Source of the DNA: Flavobacterium sp. N3904
GTDB lineage: Bacteria > Bacteroidota > Bacteroidia > Flavobacteriales > Flavobacteriaceae
Assembly: GCF_025947305.1 (NCBI RefSeq)
Contig: NZ_CP110009.1
Coordinates: forward strand, 2,831,501 to 2,895,500
Length of the DNA stretch: 64,000 nucleotides
Direction: 5' to 3'
Shown here: positions 29,284-39,764 of the stretch, piece by piece
How the letters are laid out: each line of letters begins with the position of its first letter
Numbering within the stretch: the first letter of the stretch is position 1
The notes under the pieces: model-generated
The model's input: the letters and a program-made list of their open reading frames with translations, nothing else
Databases searched by the model: none
Told to the model about the DNA's origin: nothing
Made by a program: the position numbers and the translations under genes

Positions 29284-30539
29284 TGAACTTTAAACTCATA
29301 TTAAACATTGCATTGCATTTGCTTCAAGCAAGGCTTAAACAAACTATAGTTGCTGCTATTGGCGTAACTTTTAGTATTGCTATGTTTATTGCTTTGGTTA
29401 GTTTTATGAATGGATTAAATGACCTGTTGGACGGTTTGATGCTTAATAGAACGCCTCATGTGCGTTTGTATAATGATATAAAACCATCCGAACATCAGCC
29501 GATAACTTTGGCGGAAGCCTATAAAAACAACACTAATTTTATACGATCCATAAAACCAAAAGATATTGGTAAATCGATTTATAACAGCAAAGCCATTATT
29601 GCTTATTTAAAAAAAGACCCGCGTATTATTGATGTGGCGCCAAAAATAACAACACCCGTTTTTTTTAATTCAGGAACGATTGAAATTTCGGGAATTATCA
29701 ATGGAATTGATGTTTTATCAGAAGAGAAAATATTCAAAGTCAGCGAATACATTATTGAAGGAAAGGTTACCAATTTGTTACAAAATAACAGCATTATTCT
29801 TGGGAAAGGTCTTGCCAGTAAAATGATGCTCACTGTTGGGGATATTATTAAAATTACTGCTCCCAGTGGAAATTTGTCTTCCCTTAAAATTGTAGGTATT
29901 TCTCAAATGGGTATAGCCGAGGTAGACGATGTTATGAGTTATACTTCACTCGACACCGCACAAAAATTACTTGGAGAACCCACTAATTATATTACCGATA
30001 TTCAAATACAATTGCACGACAAAACAACTGCACCAGAACTTTCCAAAGAGTTTCGAGACAAATTTAATTTGGATACCATTGATTACAAAACAGCCAATGC
30101 TCAGTTTGAAACAGGAAGTAGTGTTCGAACTATTATATCCTATGCAGTAGGAGTTGTGTTGCTGATAGTGGCTGGTTTCGGGATTTATAATATTCTAAAC
30201 ATGATGATTTATGAAAAAATGGACAGTATTGCCATTCTAAAAGCGACAGGTTTTTCTGGGAATGACGTAAGGTGGATTTTTATTTCTCTTTCCTTAATAA
30301 TAGGTTTTGTAGGAGGAATGTTTGGATTGTTGTTTGGTTTTATTTTTTCTTCGATTATAGATGTGATTCCGTTCAAGACTACTTCTTTGCCCACCATAAC
30401 AACTTACCCTATTTATTATGATGGAATTTATTATACCATAGGAATCATTTTTGCCTTATTTACGACCACAATTGCAGGCTACTTTCCTGCTTCAAAAGCC
30501 AGTAAGATTGATCCAGTAGAAATCATTAGAGGGAAGTAA
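29283..30539 (+). CDS. MacB/FtsX-type ABC transporter permease
   Basis: This 418-aa protein has an N-terminal transmembrane helix (about 20-42), a large periplasmic domain (about 45-275) and three C-terminal helices with the FtsX-family sequence YAVGVVLLIVAGFGIYNIL and FPASKASKIDPVEIIRGK at the end. It is the second gene of a three-gene operon with adaptor and ATPase. Such exporters handle peptides, drugs or lipoproteins; the cargo is not evident. Confidence 0.9.
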   Translation: MNFKLILNIALHLLQARLKQTIVAAIGVTFSIAMFIALVSFMNGLNDLLDGLMLNRTPHVRLYNDIKPSEHQPITLAEAYKNNTNFIRSIKPKDIGKSIYNSKAIIAYLKKDPRIIDVAPKITTPVFFNSGTIEISGIINGIDVLSEEKIFKVSEYIIEGKVTNLLQNNSIILGKGLASKMMLTVGDIIKITAPSGNLSSLKIVGISQMGIAEVDDVMSYTSLDTAQKLLGEPTNYITDIQIQLHDKTTAPELSKEFRDKFNLDTIDYKTANAQFETGSSVRTIISYAVGVVLLIVAGFGIYNILNMMIYEKMDSIAILKATGFSGNDVRWIFISLSLIIGFVGGMFGLLFGFIFSSIIDVIPFKTTSLPTITTYPIYYDGIYYTIGIIFALFTTTIAGYFPASKASKIDPVEIIRGK

Positions 30540-30541
30540 TT

Positions 30542-31222
30542 ATGGAGAATAATATAGTTTTAGAAACAAAAGGATTGACAAAATATTTTTATGATCCAGT
30601 AAAATTCAAAGTACTTACAGAAATAAACATGAGTATTGATCATGGAGAATTTGTTTCGATTGTGGGGAAATCGGGTTGTGGTAAATCGACTTTGTTGTAT
30701 TTACTTTCTACTATGGATACCGATTATGAAGGTCAAATATTAATTCATAATGAGCTTGTAACGGGAAAAGCGGATAAAGTATTAGCACAAATCCGAAATG
30801 AAAATATTGGTTTTGTATTTCAGTTTCACTATTTGTTAATCGAATATAATGTATTGAGAAATGTGATGTTGCCTGGACTAAAATTGGCAAAATATTCCGA
30901 ACAGGAATTAGAGCATCGCGCATTGGAACATTTAAAAACATTAGGTATGGAAGAACAAGCGCTAAAAATGCCAAATCAGTTAAGTGGAGGCCAAAAACAG
31001 CGGGTTGCCATTGCTCGTGCATTGATTAATGATCCTTTGATAATAATGGGTGATGAACCAACAGGAAATTTGGATAAAAAAAATAGCGATTTGGTTTATG
31101 ATATTTTTAATGAACTAACATTAGAAAAAAAACAAACCTTACTCATTGTTACACATGATACTGATTTTGCTAATAAAACCAATAGAATTATCACTATGGA
31201 AGACGGGAAAATTATTTCTTAA
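30542..31222 (+). CDS. ABC transporter ATP-binding protein (LolD/MacB-like)
   Basis: This 226-aa ATPase has Walker [10 protein letters not shown] near 39-47, signature LSGGQKQR near 143 and Walker B IIMGDEPT near 163. The H-loop is in VTHDTDFA. It starts 2 bases after the permease stop, completing the operon. It ends 4 bases from the convergent pentapeptide gene, with no terminator between them. Confidence 0.93.
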   Translation: MENNIVLETKGLTKYFYDPVKFKVLTEINMSIDHGEFVSIVGKSGCGKSTLLYLLSTMDTDYEGQILIHNELVTGKADKVLAQIRNENIGFVFQFHYLLIEYNVLRNVMLPGLKLAKYSEQELEHRALEHLKTLGMEEQALKMPNQLSGGQKQRVAIARALINDPLIIMGDEPTGNLDKKNSDLVYDIFNELTLEKKQTLLIVTHDTDFANKTNRIITMEDGKIIS

Positions 31223-31226
31223 GGAG

Positions 31227-31796
31227 TTACTTTACTATTATGTCGTGTCTATAAAGCAAACCTTTCAGCCCTTCTAATGCAAAGATTGCTTTCTTTAATT
31301 TTGTGACTTTTGGGTCAATAGTGTAGTTGTAACTGGTCTTGAAATTGGCTTTGTTGGCAATGGCTTTGGCAAATTCGGCGCGGTACAAATCGCAATTTTC
31401 AAAGAGTACTTCAGTCAAATCGGTAGCCATAAAATCTACCGCTACCAAACTGCAATTGATGAATGGAGTTCCTTTTATTTTCAAGGTATAAAACTTCGAA
31501 AAATCCAGCACGCAATCATTAAAGCGAACTTCAAAAATGAGTTTGTTACACATGGCAAAATTGACATCTTTGATTTCACATCTGTTGAATGTTACAGTTC
31601 TCAACGCTACATGATTGATTTTGCCTTCGCTAAAAACACAATCATTAAAAACACAATCAATAAAAGTAACATCCATAAAGTTACAAGCCGAGAACGTACA
31701 ATGATTAAATGTACAACATTCGAACTCCTTAAAATTGACTTCATCCACGCCATAAGTATGGTTGTTGTATTCTTTATCCAGGAAATATTCAGGCAT
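31227..31796 (-). CDS. Pentapeptide repeat protein
   Basis: This 189-aa protein has A(D/N)LxX-type repeats through most of its length: FKEFECCTFNHCTFSACNF, then DVTFIDCVFNDCVFSEGKI and later LTEVLFENCDLYRAEF. It should form a quadrilateral beta-helix. It is unusually Cys-rich. The family includes gyrase-protecting Qnr proteins, but no loop supports that role here. Single gene. Confidence 0.88.
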   Translation of the reverse strand: MPEYFLDKEYNNHTYGVDEVNFKEFECCTFNHCTFSACNFMDVTFIDCVFNDCVFSEGKINHVALRTVTFNRCEIKDVNFAMCNKLIFEVRFNDCVLDFSKFYTLKIKGTPFINCSLVAVDFMATDLTEVLFENCDLYRAEFAKAIANKANFKTSYNYTIDPKVTKLKKAIFALEGLKGLLYRHDIIVK

Positions 31797-32060
31797 TAAA
31801 AGATTTTAAGTTCGTTGTTTGCATCATAATAGTGGAACAAAGAAACAATTTCTACAGTTAAAAATGACAAATATAAAAGTTTATAAATATTTAAGTCAGC
31901 GTATTATTAAAACGAAATCGTTTGTTAATTAAATTTAATTCTTTCTCTAATATTATTCTTATTTGAAAACTAATTGGTTATGATGATAATGCCTATCATT
32001 ATTTAAAAAAAAGTTAAAATTTATAAAAAGGAATCGCTTAGTCATTAACTTCGCCGGCAA

Positions 32061-32456
32061 ATGAAAGCAAATTTTTTTTATATATTCTTGAGTTTCTTTC
32101 TACTTGGAGGTGGAAGTAATCTGCATGCAGAAACGCTTCCAGATCACATTGGTTACTCTTTTTCTAGTAATCTTATAAAAAAGGAACAAGTAAAACATAA
32201 AAATTCAAATCGAAAAAGTGTCATAGTTGAAGATGCTGACATAGATTTGGATGAAGAATTTCATAATACTGATGAATTTAAAATTGACGGAGCTACTAAA
32301 TTTTTAGTTCCAACAAACAATTTCCTTCAAAGTTGGTATTTAAATTTATCCGATCATTTTTATTTAAAATCAAATTCTAAGTGTACTAAGACTTTAGTGC
32401 CTTTTTGTGGTCAATCCAATCGTATTTATATTACGCAAAGCGTTTTAAGGATTTGA
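32061..32456 (+). CDS. Hypothetical exported protein
   Basis: This 131-aa protein has a signal peptide (about 1-23, LLGGGSNLHA-ET) and no cysteine lipobox. The mature part is short, acidic in the middle (VEDADIDLDEEF) and without known motifs. The sequence is taxon-restricted in appearance. A real gene is likely because of the signal peptide and the isolated frame. Confidence 0.55.
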   Translation: MKANFFYIFLSFFLLGGGSNLHAETLPDHIGYSFSSNLIKKEQVKHKNSNRKSVIVEDADIDLDEEFHNTDEFKIDGATKFLVPTNNFLQSWYLNLSDHFYLKSNSKCTKTLVPFCGQSNRIYITQSVLRI

Positions 32457-32783
32457 TCCAAACATTCATCAGTTACCAAATTTGCAATTAAACAGATCTT
32501 GTCAGCGTAAAATAGTTTTACTTCTGCTGGTATGGATATTCAAATTTTACTTTGGTTACTGATTTTTTTTCCTCTAAAAGGACCTTACTAATTCCAATTT
32601 TTTAATTACTTAATTTTTTAGCTCTTCGCTTAAACGATTGGGTTTACGGTATTTTTTTATAAAAATGATTATTTGAATAACAGAAGTTTTATTTCGAACT
32701 GTTTCAAATGTACAATTCTTGTTTTTTTATAAAATGACTTTTCCAATAGGTTTTTGCCGAAGACTTTAATTTCCATTTACACC
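32457..32783. other. Gene-free stretch before the RND operon
   Basis: This A/T-rich stretch of about 330 bases has no convincing coding frame, hairpin or repeat. It probably contains the promoter of the RND pump operon, but no clear TAnnTTTG was found. Confidence 0.4.
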
Positions 32784-33866
32784 ATGAAGAAAATAATTGC
32801 ATTCACAGGCTTGATTGCCTTGTTGTGCCTAACAAGCTGTACAACCAAAAAAGAAGAAAAAGAAGAACAGGGCAAATTTACCGTTACCAATGCTGCCATA
32901 ATTGATACTTCATTTACCAAGCAGTATGTTTCTCAGATCCGTTCTGTCCGTGACATCGAGATCCGTGCCCAAGAAAAAGGGTTTTTAGAAAAAATTTATG
33001 TCGATGAAGGTCAGTTTGTAAAAGCAGGTCAACTGTTATTCAAAATCATGCCAAAAATGTATGAGGCAGAATTGCTAAAAGCGCAAGCCGAAGCCAAAGC
33101 AGCAGAAATCGAATTACAGAATACTAAAGCACTGGCAGATAAAAGCATAGTATCAAAAAGCGAACAGGCTATAGCTCAGGCCAAATTGGAACAGGCAAAA
33201 GCCGAAGTTTCATTGGCAAAACTCCACTTATCGTTCACAGAAATCAGAGCGCCGTTTGACGGAACCATTGACCGAATTCCTAAAAAACTAGGAAGCCTTA
33301 TTGACGAAGGCGAACTACTGACCACTCTTTCAGACAACAGTCAGGTATATGCTTATTTTAATTTGTCCGAGCCAGAATACTTAGAATATCAAACCAATAT
33401 AAAAGGACGCGGCGATAGTAAAGTAAGCTTGCTATTGGCTAGCAACGAACCTTTTGCTTACAAAGGAAATGTAGAATTGGTCGAAAGCGAGTTTGATAGT
33501 GAAACCGGTAATATTGCTTTTAGAGCAAAATTCCCGAATCCGAACAAACTTTTAAAAAATGGAGAGACTGGTTCGGTAATGATGACCGTTCCAGTTAAAA
33601 ATGCATTGATTATTCCACAGAAAACAACTTATGAAATACAGGATAAGATGTATGTTTTTGTTTTAGACAATAAAAATGTGGTACGATCAAGAGAAATTAC
33701 TATTGCTGGTTCAATGCCTGATTTGTATGTGGTTAAAAGCGGTATTACTCAAAATGACAAAATTCTTTTAGAAGGAGTTCAGAAAGTGAAGGATGATGAA
33801 GTCATTAAATATGATTATCAGAAACCTGAAGATGTTCTAGCTCATTTGAAATTAAAAGCAGAATAA
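32784..33866 (+). CDS. RND efflux periplasmic adaptor (AcrA/MexA-type lipoprotein)
   Basis: This 360-aa membrane-fusion protein starts at the ATG at 32784 (MKKIIAFTG). The lipobox is LCLTSC (Cys about 19). The lipoyl half GFLEKIYVDEGQFVKAGQLL near 70 is followed by an alpha-hairpin of Ala/Lys/Glu (about 95-140) and then LHLSFTEIRAPFDGTIDRI, the classic second lipoyl segment. It starts an operon of adaptor, RND pump and outer-membrane factor, with 22 bases to the pump gene. Confidence 0.93.
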   Translation: MKKIIAFTGLIALLCLTSCTTKKEEKEEQGKFTVTNAAIIDTSFTKQYVSQIRSVRDIEIRAQEKGFLEKIYVDEGQFVKAGQLLFKIMPKMYEAELLKAQAEAKAAEIELQNTKALADKSIVSKSEQAIAQAKLEQAKAEVSLAKLHLSFTEIRAPFDGTIDRIPKKLGSLIDEGELLTTLSDNSQVYAYFNLSEPEYLEYQTNIKGRGDSKVSLLLASNEPFAYKGNVELVESEFDSETGNIAFRAKFPNPNKLLKNGETGSVMMTVPVKNALIIPQKTTYEIQDKMYVFVLDNKNVVRSREITIAGSMPDLYVVKSGITQNDKILLEGVQKVKDDEVIKYDYQKPEDVLAHLKLKAE

Positions 33867-33888
33867 TTCTAAATCTAAATCTAAAAAA

Positions 33889-36800
33889 ATGTTTAACAAA
33901 TTTATACAAAGACCAGTCCTATCGATAGTGATATCTCTGATGATTGTCTTACTGGGTGTTTTGGCACTTGTCAAGTTACCGGTGACATTATTTCCTTCGA
34001 TATCACCGCCAAAAGTAAACGTTACCGCTTCGTATCCGGGAGCAAACAACGAACTTTTGATTAAATCGGTAATCATTCCGCTAGAAAGAGCCTTAAACGG
34101 TGTTCCCGGAATGAAATATATAGCTTCTGATGCAGGTAATGATGGAGAAGGATCGATACAGGTTATTTTTAATCTTGGAACCGACCCAAATCAAGCGTCA
34201 CTAAATGTACAAAACCGTGTAGCTTCGGTAGTAAATAAACTGCCACCAATTGTAGTTCGAGAAGGAGTAAAAATTACTCGTGAGGAATCCAACATGCTTT
34301 TGTATGTCAATCTTCATAGTTCTGATCCAAAAGCAGATCAAAAATTTCTTTACAATTTTGCGGATATCAACATATTATCGGAGCTGAAAAGAGTTGACGG
34401 TGTTGGAGATGCCGATATTTTGGGTAATAGAGAATATGCCATGCGTATCTGGTTGAAACCCGATCGTATGTTGGCTTACAAAATATCTGCCGACGAAGTA
34501 ATGGAAGCCTTGTCCCAACAGAGTTTGGAAGCTTCACCTGGTAAAACGGGAGAAAGTTCCGGTAAAAGATCCCAAGCATTTGAATATGTATTGAAATACC
34601 CAGGACGTTTTACTACCAATGAGCAATATGAAAATATTGTTTTAAGATCCAATCCGAATGGGGAAATCCTTAGATTGAAAGATGTTGCAAAAGTAGAATT
34701 TGGAAGCTCGATGTATGATATTTATTCCAATTTAAATGGAAAACCTTCGGCTGCAATAGTTTTAAAACAATCCTATGGAAGTAATGCAACTCAGGTAATC
34801 AAAGACGTAAAAGCTAAATTGGCCGAACTAAAGATTTCAACCTTCCCAAAAGGGATGGATTATGAGATTAGTTATGACGTTTCTAAATTTCTGGATGCCT
34901 CAATCGAAAAAGTAATTCATACTTTGTTGGAAGCATTTGTATTGGTGGGCTTGGTAGTATTCTTGTTCCTTGGGGATTGGCGTTCTACTTTAATTCCCGC
35001 TATTGCTGTGCCGGTATCCTTAATTGGAACTTTTATGTTTATGCAATTCTTTGGAATTAACTTAAACCTGATTACTTTATTTGCATTGGTTTTGGCTATC
35101 GGTATTGTTGTAGATAATGCCATTGTTGTTATTGAAGCGGTCCATTATAAGATGGAGACTAAGAATATAAAACCAATGAAGGCCACCAAAGAGGCCATGC
35201 ATGAGGTAAGTGGGGCTATTGTCGCAATCACTTTTGTAATGGCTGCCGTATTTATTCCCGTTGCATTCATGTCGGGACCTGTCGGAATATTTTACAGACA
35301 GTTTTCGATCACAATGGCAACCGCAATTATCCTTTCTGGAGTTGTTGCATTGACGCTAACGCCCGCGCTGTGTGCGATGATGCTGAAAAATACACATGGT
35401 CAACCCAAAAAGGAAACAATAGTAAATAAAATTGTTGAAAGTTTTAATGGTTGGTTTAATGGAGTTTCTGGAAAATATCGAAATTTATTGGGGTTGATTG
35501 TAAACAGAAGAGTCATTACTTTCGCGATGCTAATCTTTTTCTGTGTTGGGACTTATTTTTTGAATGGTAGTCTTCCTTCGGGTTTTATACCAAATGAAGA
35601 TCAGGGAATGTTTTATGCAGTTATTCAAACTCCTCCAGGATCAACATTGGAACGAACCAATCAAGTAGCAGAAAAGCTTCAAAAAATTGCCGAAAAGATT
35701 GATGGGGTTAAATCGGTTTCTTCATTGGCGGGATATGAAATCCTTACCGAAGGAACAGGATCCAATTCCGGAACCTGTTTGATCAACCTAAAAAGCTGGG
35801 AAGAACGTTCTCATTCTTCACAAGAAATTATTGACGAATTGGAGAAAAAAGCCAAAGATATTCCGGGTGCGACCATTGAATTCTTCGAACCACCCGCTGT
35901 GCCTGGTTATGGAGCTGCCGGAGGATTTGAATTGCGTTTGCTGGACAAAGCAGGGTCTGGTGATTACAAGAAAATGGAAACCGTAAGTAATGATTTTGTC
36001 AAAGAACTCAACAAAAGACCGGAATTGGCATCGGTATTTACGTTTTATAGTGCCAGTTTTCCGCAGTATATGTTGAATATTGATAATGATATTGCACAAC
36101 AAAAAGGAGTAACTATTGAAAATGCTACCAATACGCTTTCGACACTTATAGGAAGTAATTACGAAATCAGTTTTATTAAATATGGTATCAATTATAAGGT
36201 AATGGTTCAGGCATCTCCTGAGTACAGAGCATTACCCGAAGATGTTTTGAAATTGTATGTAAAGAACAATCGTGATGAAATGGTGCCTTTCTCGGCTTTT
36301 ATGACAATGGAAAAAGTATATGGTTTGTCTGAGATTACAAGACATAACATGTACAATGCTTCAGAAATAAGCGGTCAATCTGCGCCGGGATACAGTAGTG
36401 GTGAATCCATAAAAGCAATCCAAGAAGTGGCCGAAAAGAAGTTGCCAAGAGGGTACGGAATTGATTGGGCAGGTATTTCCAAAGATGAAGTTGGTCGTGG
36501 AAACGAAGCGATATATATATTCTTAATCTGTCTTGGTTTTGTGTATTTAATTTTGGCTGCACAATATGAAAGTTTCATTCTTCCATTAGTGGTTATTTTA
36601 TCACTTGTTGCAGGAATTTTTGGAGCATTTTTATTCCTGAAATTATTTGGTTTGGAAAACAATATTTATGCACAAGTTGCCATGGTAATGCTTATTGGTT
36701 TGCTGGGTAAAAATGCGGTACTGATCGTTGAGTTTGCCGTTCAGAGGCATCGAGCCGGAGATACGGTATTGCAAGCGGCCATCGAAGGTTCTGCGTTGAG

Positions 36801-37056
36801 ATTCCGTCCTATTTTGATGACTTCATTCGCATTTATTGCAGGATTAATTCCTTTGGTTATTGCTTCTGGACCCGGTAAAATTGGAAACCGAACCATCGGT
36901 TCTGCCGCGGCAGGAGGGATGCTTATTGGAACTATTTTCGGAGTACTTCTGATACCTGGATTGTATTACATATTTGGAAGAATTTCAGAAAAAGTCCAAT
37001 TTATAAAAAATGAAGAAGAGAATCCACTAACCGAAGAAATCGATCACAATGTATAA
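33889..37056 (+). CDS. RND multidrug efflux pump (AcrB/HAE1 family)
   Basis: This 1055-aa inner-membrane proton/drug antiporter has the twelve-helix, two-porter layout of HAE1 pumps. It begins MFNKFIQRPVLSIVISLMIV. The TM4 proton-relay region reads GIVVDNAIVVIEAV, with the second Asp of the usual DD pair replaced by Asn. The repeat half includes ILAAQYESFILPLVV and LIGLLGKNAVLIVEFA, with the relay Lys in TM10. Substrates are not predictable. The gene overlaps the outer-membrane factor by 8 bases. Confidence 0.96.
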   Translation: MFNKFIQRPVLSIVISLMIVLLGVLALVKLPVTLFPSISPPKVNVTASYPGANNELLIKSVIIPLERALNGVPGMKYIASDAGNDGEGSIQVIFNLGTDPNQASLNVQNRVASVVNKLPPIVVREGVKITREESNMLLYVNLHSSDPKADQKFLYNFADINILSELKRVDGVGDADILGNREYAMRIWLKPDRMLAYKISADEVMEALSQQSLEASPGKTGESSGKRSQAFEYVLKYPGRFTTNEQYENIVLRSNPNGEILRLKDVAKVEFGSSMYDIYSNLNGKPSAAIVLKQSYGSNATQVIKDVKAKLAELKISTFPKGMDYEISYDVSKFLDASIEKVIHTLLEAFVLVGLVVFLFLGDWRSTLIPAIAVPVSLIGTFMFMQFFGINLNLITLFALVLAIGIVVDNAIVVIEAVHYKMETKNIKPMKATKEAMHEVSGAIVAITFVMAAVFIPVAFMSGPVGIFYRQFSITMATAIILSGVVALTLTPALCAMMLKNTHGQPKKETIVNKIVESFNGWFNGVSGKYRNLLGLIVNRRVITFAMLIFFCVGTYFLNGSLPSGFIPNEDQGMFYAVIQTPPGSTLERTNQVAEKLQKIAEKIDGVKSVSSLAGYEILTEGTGSNSGTCLINLKSWEERSHSSQEIIDELEKKAKDIPGATIEFFEPPAVPGYGAAGGFELRLLDKAGSGDYKKMETVSNDFVKELNKRPELASVFTFYSASFPQYMLNIDNDIAQQKGVTIENATNTLSTLIGSNYEISFIKYGINYKVMVQASPEYRALPEDVLKLYVKNNRDEMVPFSAFMTMEKVYGLSEITRHNMYNASEISGQSAPGYSSGESIKAIQEVAEKKLPRGYGIDWAGISKDEVGRGNEAIYIFLICLGFVYLILAAQYESFILPLVVILSLVAGIFGAFLFLKLFGLENNIYAQVAMVMLIGLLGKNAVLIVEFAVQRHRAGDTVLQAAIEGSALRFRPILMTSFAFIAGLIPLVIASGPGKIGNRTIGSAAAGGMLIGTIFGVLLIPGLYYIFGRISEKVQFIKNEEENPLTEEIDHNV

Positions 37057-38479
37057 AATCAAATTATATCAATATCTTATCCCGCTAGGCATTTGTCTGG
37101 CGGTGGTAAGTTGTGCTCCGGCTATTACACCATTGGCCGAGACCACAGTTGCTCCCGAATCCTACACTACAAACAAGGATACAATCAATACTTCGTCAAT
37201 TGTATGGAAGGATTTTTTTAAGGACAAATACCTAACTGATTTGATTGATGTAGCTTTAAAAAACAATCAGGAACTGAAAATTACCCTGGCCGAAATTGAA
37301 ATCGCCCAAAGCGAAATTCGTGCCAAAAAGGGAGCATTATTACCATCAGTTGGCATAGGCGCTGTTGTTGGAATTGATAAGGTGGGAAGATACACTAGTA
37401 CAGGAGCGGGTGATGCTTCTACAGACATAACTCCCGGACAGCCAATGCCCGATCCATTGATGAATTATGGAATTGCAGCACAAGCCAATTGGGAAGTAGA
37501 TATTTGGAAAAAACTGCGCAATTCAAAGAAAGCAGCAGTAAGCCGATATTTATCAACCGTTGAAGGTAAAAACTTTGTAGTTACCAACCTTATCGCAGAG
37601 GTTTCAGATTCGTATTATGAATTACTGTCTTTGGATAGTCAGTTGGAAATTATAAGACAGAACATTAAACTGCAAAACAATGCTTTTGAAATTGTAAAAG
37701 CACAGAAAGATGCTGCCCGAACAAATGAATTGGCGGTTCAAAAATTTCAGGCAGAAGTCTTGGCTTCTCAAAGTATGGAGTTTGAAACATTGCAGAAAAT
37801 TAAAGAAACCGAGAACCGCATTAACTTTTTGCTAGGGCGTTATCCTCAGGAAATTGCAAGGGAAAAAAGCGACTTTTTGAGTTTGACTCCTACCATTGTT
37901 AATTCAGGAATTCCTTCACAATTATTGGCCAATCGTCCTGATATCAAACAGGCCGAATTGGAACTTACAGCTGCAAAGTTGGATGTAAAAGTAGCTCGTG
38001 CCGAGTTCTATCCTTCGCTGGATATTTCGGCAACATTGGGAGTTGAGGCTTTCAAACCATCATTTCTGTTTACTTTGCCAGAGTCACTATTGTATTCCCT
38101 TGCTGGAGATATTGCTGGACCACTGATCAATAAAAATGCCATTAAAGCAGAGTTTAATAAAGCAAATGCAAGACAATTGCAAGCTTTGTATAATTATGAA
38201 CGCACCATATTGAATGCATATTTTGAAGTATCTACCGAACTTTCGAGAATTTCTAATTTAGAAAAAGGCTATGATCTAAAATCGCAACAAGTAGGAGCGC
38301 TAAACAAGGCAATCGATGCTTCTATTGATTTGTTTAAATCCTCAAGAGTTGATTATTTTGAAGTACTCATGACACAGCGTGATGTTCTGGAAGCAAAACT
38401 GGATCTTGTAGAGACCAAAAAGGAACAAATGAATGCCGTTGTTCATACCTACAGAGACTTAGGAGGCGGTTGGAAGTAA
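37049..38479 (+). CDS. Outer-membrane efflux lipoprotein (OprM/NodT family)
   Basis: This 476-aa TolC-like channel has a signal peptide and lipobox (AVVSCAPA, Cys about 22). Two copies of the OEP domain follow, with typical NQELKITLAEIEIAQSEI and LLANRPDIKQAELELTAAK. The C-terminal helical end is VVHTYRDLGGGWK, a NodT-family hallmark. It completes the tripartite pump operon. Confidence 0.95.
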   Translation: MYKIKLYQYLIPLGICLAVVSCAPAITPLAETTVAPESYTTNKDTINTSSIVWKDFFKDKYLTDLIDVALKNNQELKITLAEIEIAQSEIRAKKGALLPSVGIGAVVGIDKVGRYTSTGAGDASTDITPGQPMPDPLMNYGIAAQANWEVDIWKKLRNSKKAAVSRYLSTVEGKNFVVTNLIAEVSDSYYELLSLDSQLEIIRQNIKLQNNAFEIVKAQKDAARTNELAVQKFQAEVLASQSMEFETLQKIKETENRINFLLGRYPQEIAREKSDFLSLTPTIVNSGIPSQLLANRPDIKQAELELTAAKLDVKVARAEFYPSLDISATLGVEAFKPSFLFTLPESLLYSLAGDIAGPLINKNAIKAEFNKANARQLQALYNYERTILNAYFEVSTELSRISNLEKGYDLKSQQVGALNKAIDASIDLFKSSRVDYFEVLMTQRDVLEAKLDLVETKKEQMNAVVHTYRDLGGGWK

Positions 38480-38502
38480 TTCCATTTTCAAAAATAATAC
38501 CT

Positions 38503-38542
38503 CAAAAAAGAGTCGGCAAAATTTGTCCGGCTCTTTTTTTTA
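38503..38542 (+). terminator. Terminator of the RND operon
   Basis: AGAGTCGG pairs with CCGGCTCT (one G-U pair) around an 8-9-base loop, followed by eight T. Confidence 0.8.
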
Positions 38543-38580
38543 CTTTATAAATTACTTAAAAAAATAATTAAATTATAATA

Positions 38581-38602
38581 ACTTGATAATCAAGTATTTT
38601 TG
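38581..38602 (+). promoter_or_regulatory. Putative promoter and 15-bp operator of the alcohol dehydrogenase
   Basis: ACTTGATAATCAAGT (38581-38595) is a perfect odd palindrome. It abuts and shares one base with TATTTTTG (38595-38602), a fit to the -7 consensus, 26 bases before the ATG. A repressor bound here would block the promoter. Confidence 0.5.
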
Positions 38603-38628
38603 TTATTTTTAATAAAAAATTATATATC

Positions 38629-39672
38629 ATGATAGCAACAAAAGGTTTTGCAGTACAGGATGCCAAGTCGGACTTGGCATTATGGAATTTTGAACGGCGG
38701 GAAGTTGGGCCGCACGATGTACAATTCGACATACAGTTTTGCGGTGTTTGCCATAGTGATCTCCACCAAATCAAAGACGATTGGGGAGGCGGTATTTTCC
38801 CGATGGTTCCCGGACATGAAATTGTGGGGAAAGTTATAAAAGTGGGAAGCCATGTTAAGAAGTTCAAAGTGGGTGATCTCGCTGGAACGGGCTGTCTGGT
38901 TGATTCTTGCAGAACTTGTGATAACTGCAAAGAAGGTTTGGAGCAATTTTGTTCCAACGGATTTTCGGCCACTTATAATGGAATGGAACAAGATCATAAA
39001 ACCCCTACTTACGGAGGCTACTCAAACACTATTGTGGTTCATGAAGATTTCGTTTTGCATATCTCCGATAAACTCAATTTGGCCGCAGTAGCTCCGTTGC
39101 TTTGCGCAGGAATCACGACTTATTCTCCCTTGAAGTTTTTGGGAGTAGGAAAAGGTCACAAACTGGCCGTTTTGGGGCTAGGAGGATTGGGTCATATGGC
39201 AGTTAAATTTGGCGTTGCTTTTGGTGCAGAAGTTACTGTTCTGAGCACCTCTCCAAAAAAAGAAGCCGATGCCAAGAAACTCGGAGCGCATAAATTTGTC
39301 GTTACAAGTGATCCTGAACAAATCAAAGCAGTGACTGGTTCTTTCGATTTTATTCTCGACACCGTTTCTGCGCCACATGATTTGAATTTGTATATATCAC
39401 TGCTGAAAACCAAAGGAACCCATGTTTGCATTGGAGTACCACCAACCCCTTATGAATTGCAGGCTTTTGGAATTATTTTTGGACGCAAAAGTATAGTAGG
39501 ATCCTTAATCGGTGGATTACCGGAGACTCAGGAAATGCTGGATTATTGTGCCGAACACAACATTGTTTCCGATATTGAAATGATAGACATCAAAGATATA
39601 AATAAGGCTTTTGAGCGGATGGTGAAAGGCGATGTTCGTTACCGATTTGTAATTGATATGGCGACCTTGTAA
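38629..39672 (+). CDS. Zinc-dependent NAD(P)H alcohol dehydrogenase (CAD/YahK-like)
   Basis: This 347-aa medium-chain dehydrogenase has the catalytic-zinc site CGVCHSDLHQ near 37-46, GHEIVG near 62 and structural-zinc cysteines (C-x5-C-x2-C-x2-C-x7-C type cluster in CLVDSCRTCDNC). The Rossmann loop is LGLGGLGHMAVK. It most resembles cinnamyl-alcohol or aldehyde reductases of the YahK type, which reduce aldehydes using NADPH. Single gene. Confidence 0.92.
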   Translation: MIATKGFAVQDAKSDLALWNFERREVGPHDVQFDIQFCGVCHSDLHQIKDDWGGGIFPMVPGHEIVGKVIKVGSHVKKFKVGDLAGTGCLVDSCRTCDNCKEGLEQFCSNGFSATYNGMEQDHKTPTYGGYSNTIVVHEDFVLHISDKLNLAAVAPLLCAGITTYSPLKFLGVGKGHKLAVLGLGGLGHMAVKFGVAFGAEVTVLSTSPKKEADAKKLGAHKFVVTSDPEQIKAVTGSFDFILDTVSAPHDLNLYISLLKTKGTHVCIGVPPTPYELQAFGIIFGRKSIVGSLIGGLPETQEMLDYCAEHNIVSDIEMIDIKDINKAFERMVKGDVRYRFVIDMATL

Positions 39673-39764
39673 ATTGAGTTGAAAAAAGTAAAGGACCGGA
39701 ACATTCAAAAGTGTTCTGCTTATATCATAAAACAATCAAAAAGCCGTACAATTTGTGTGCAGCA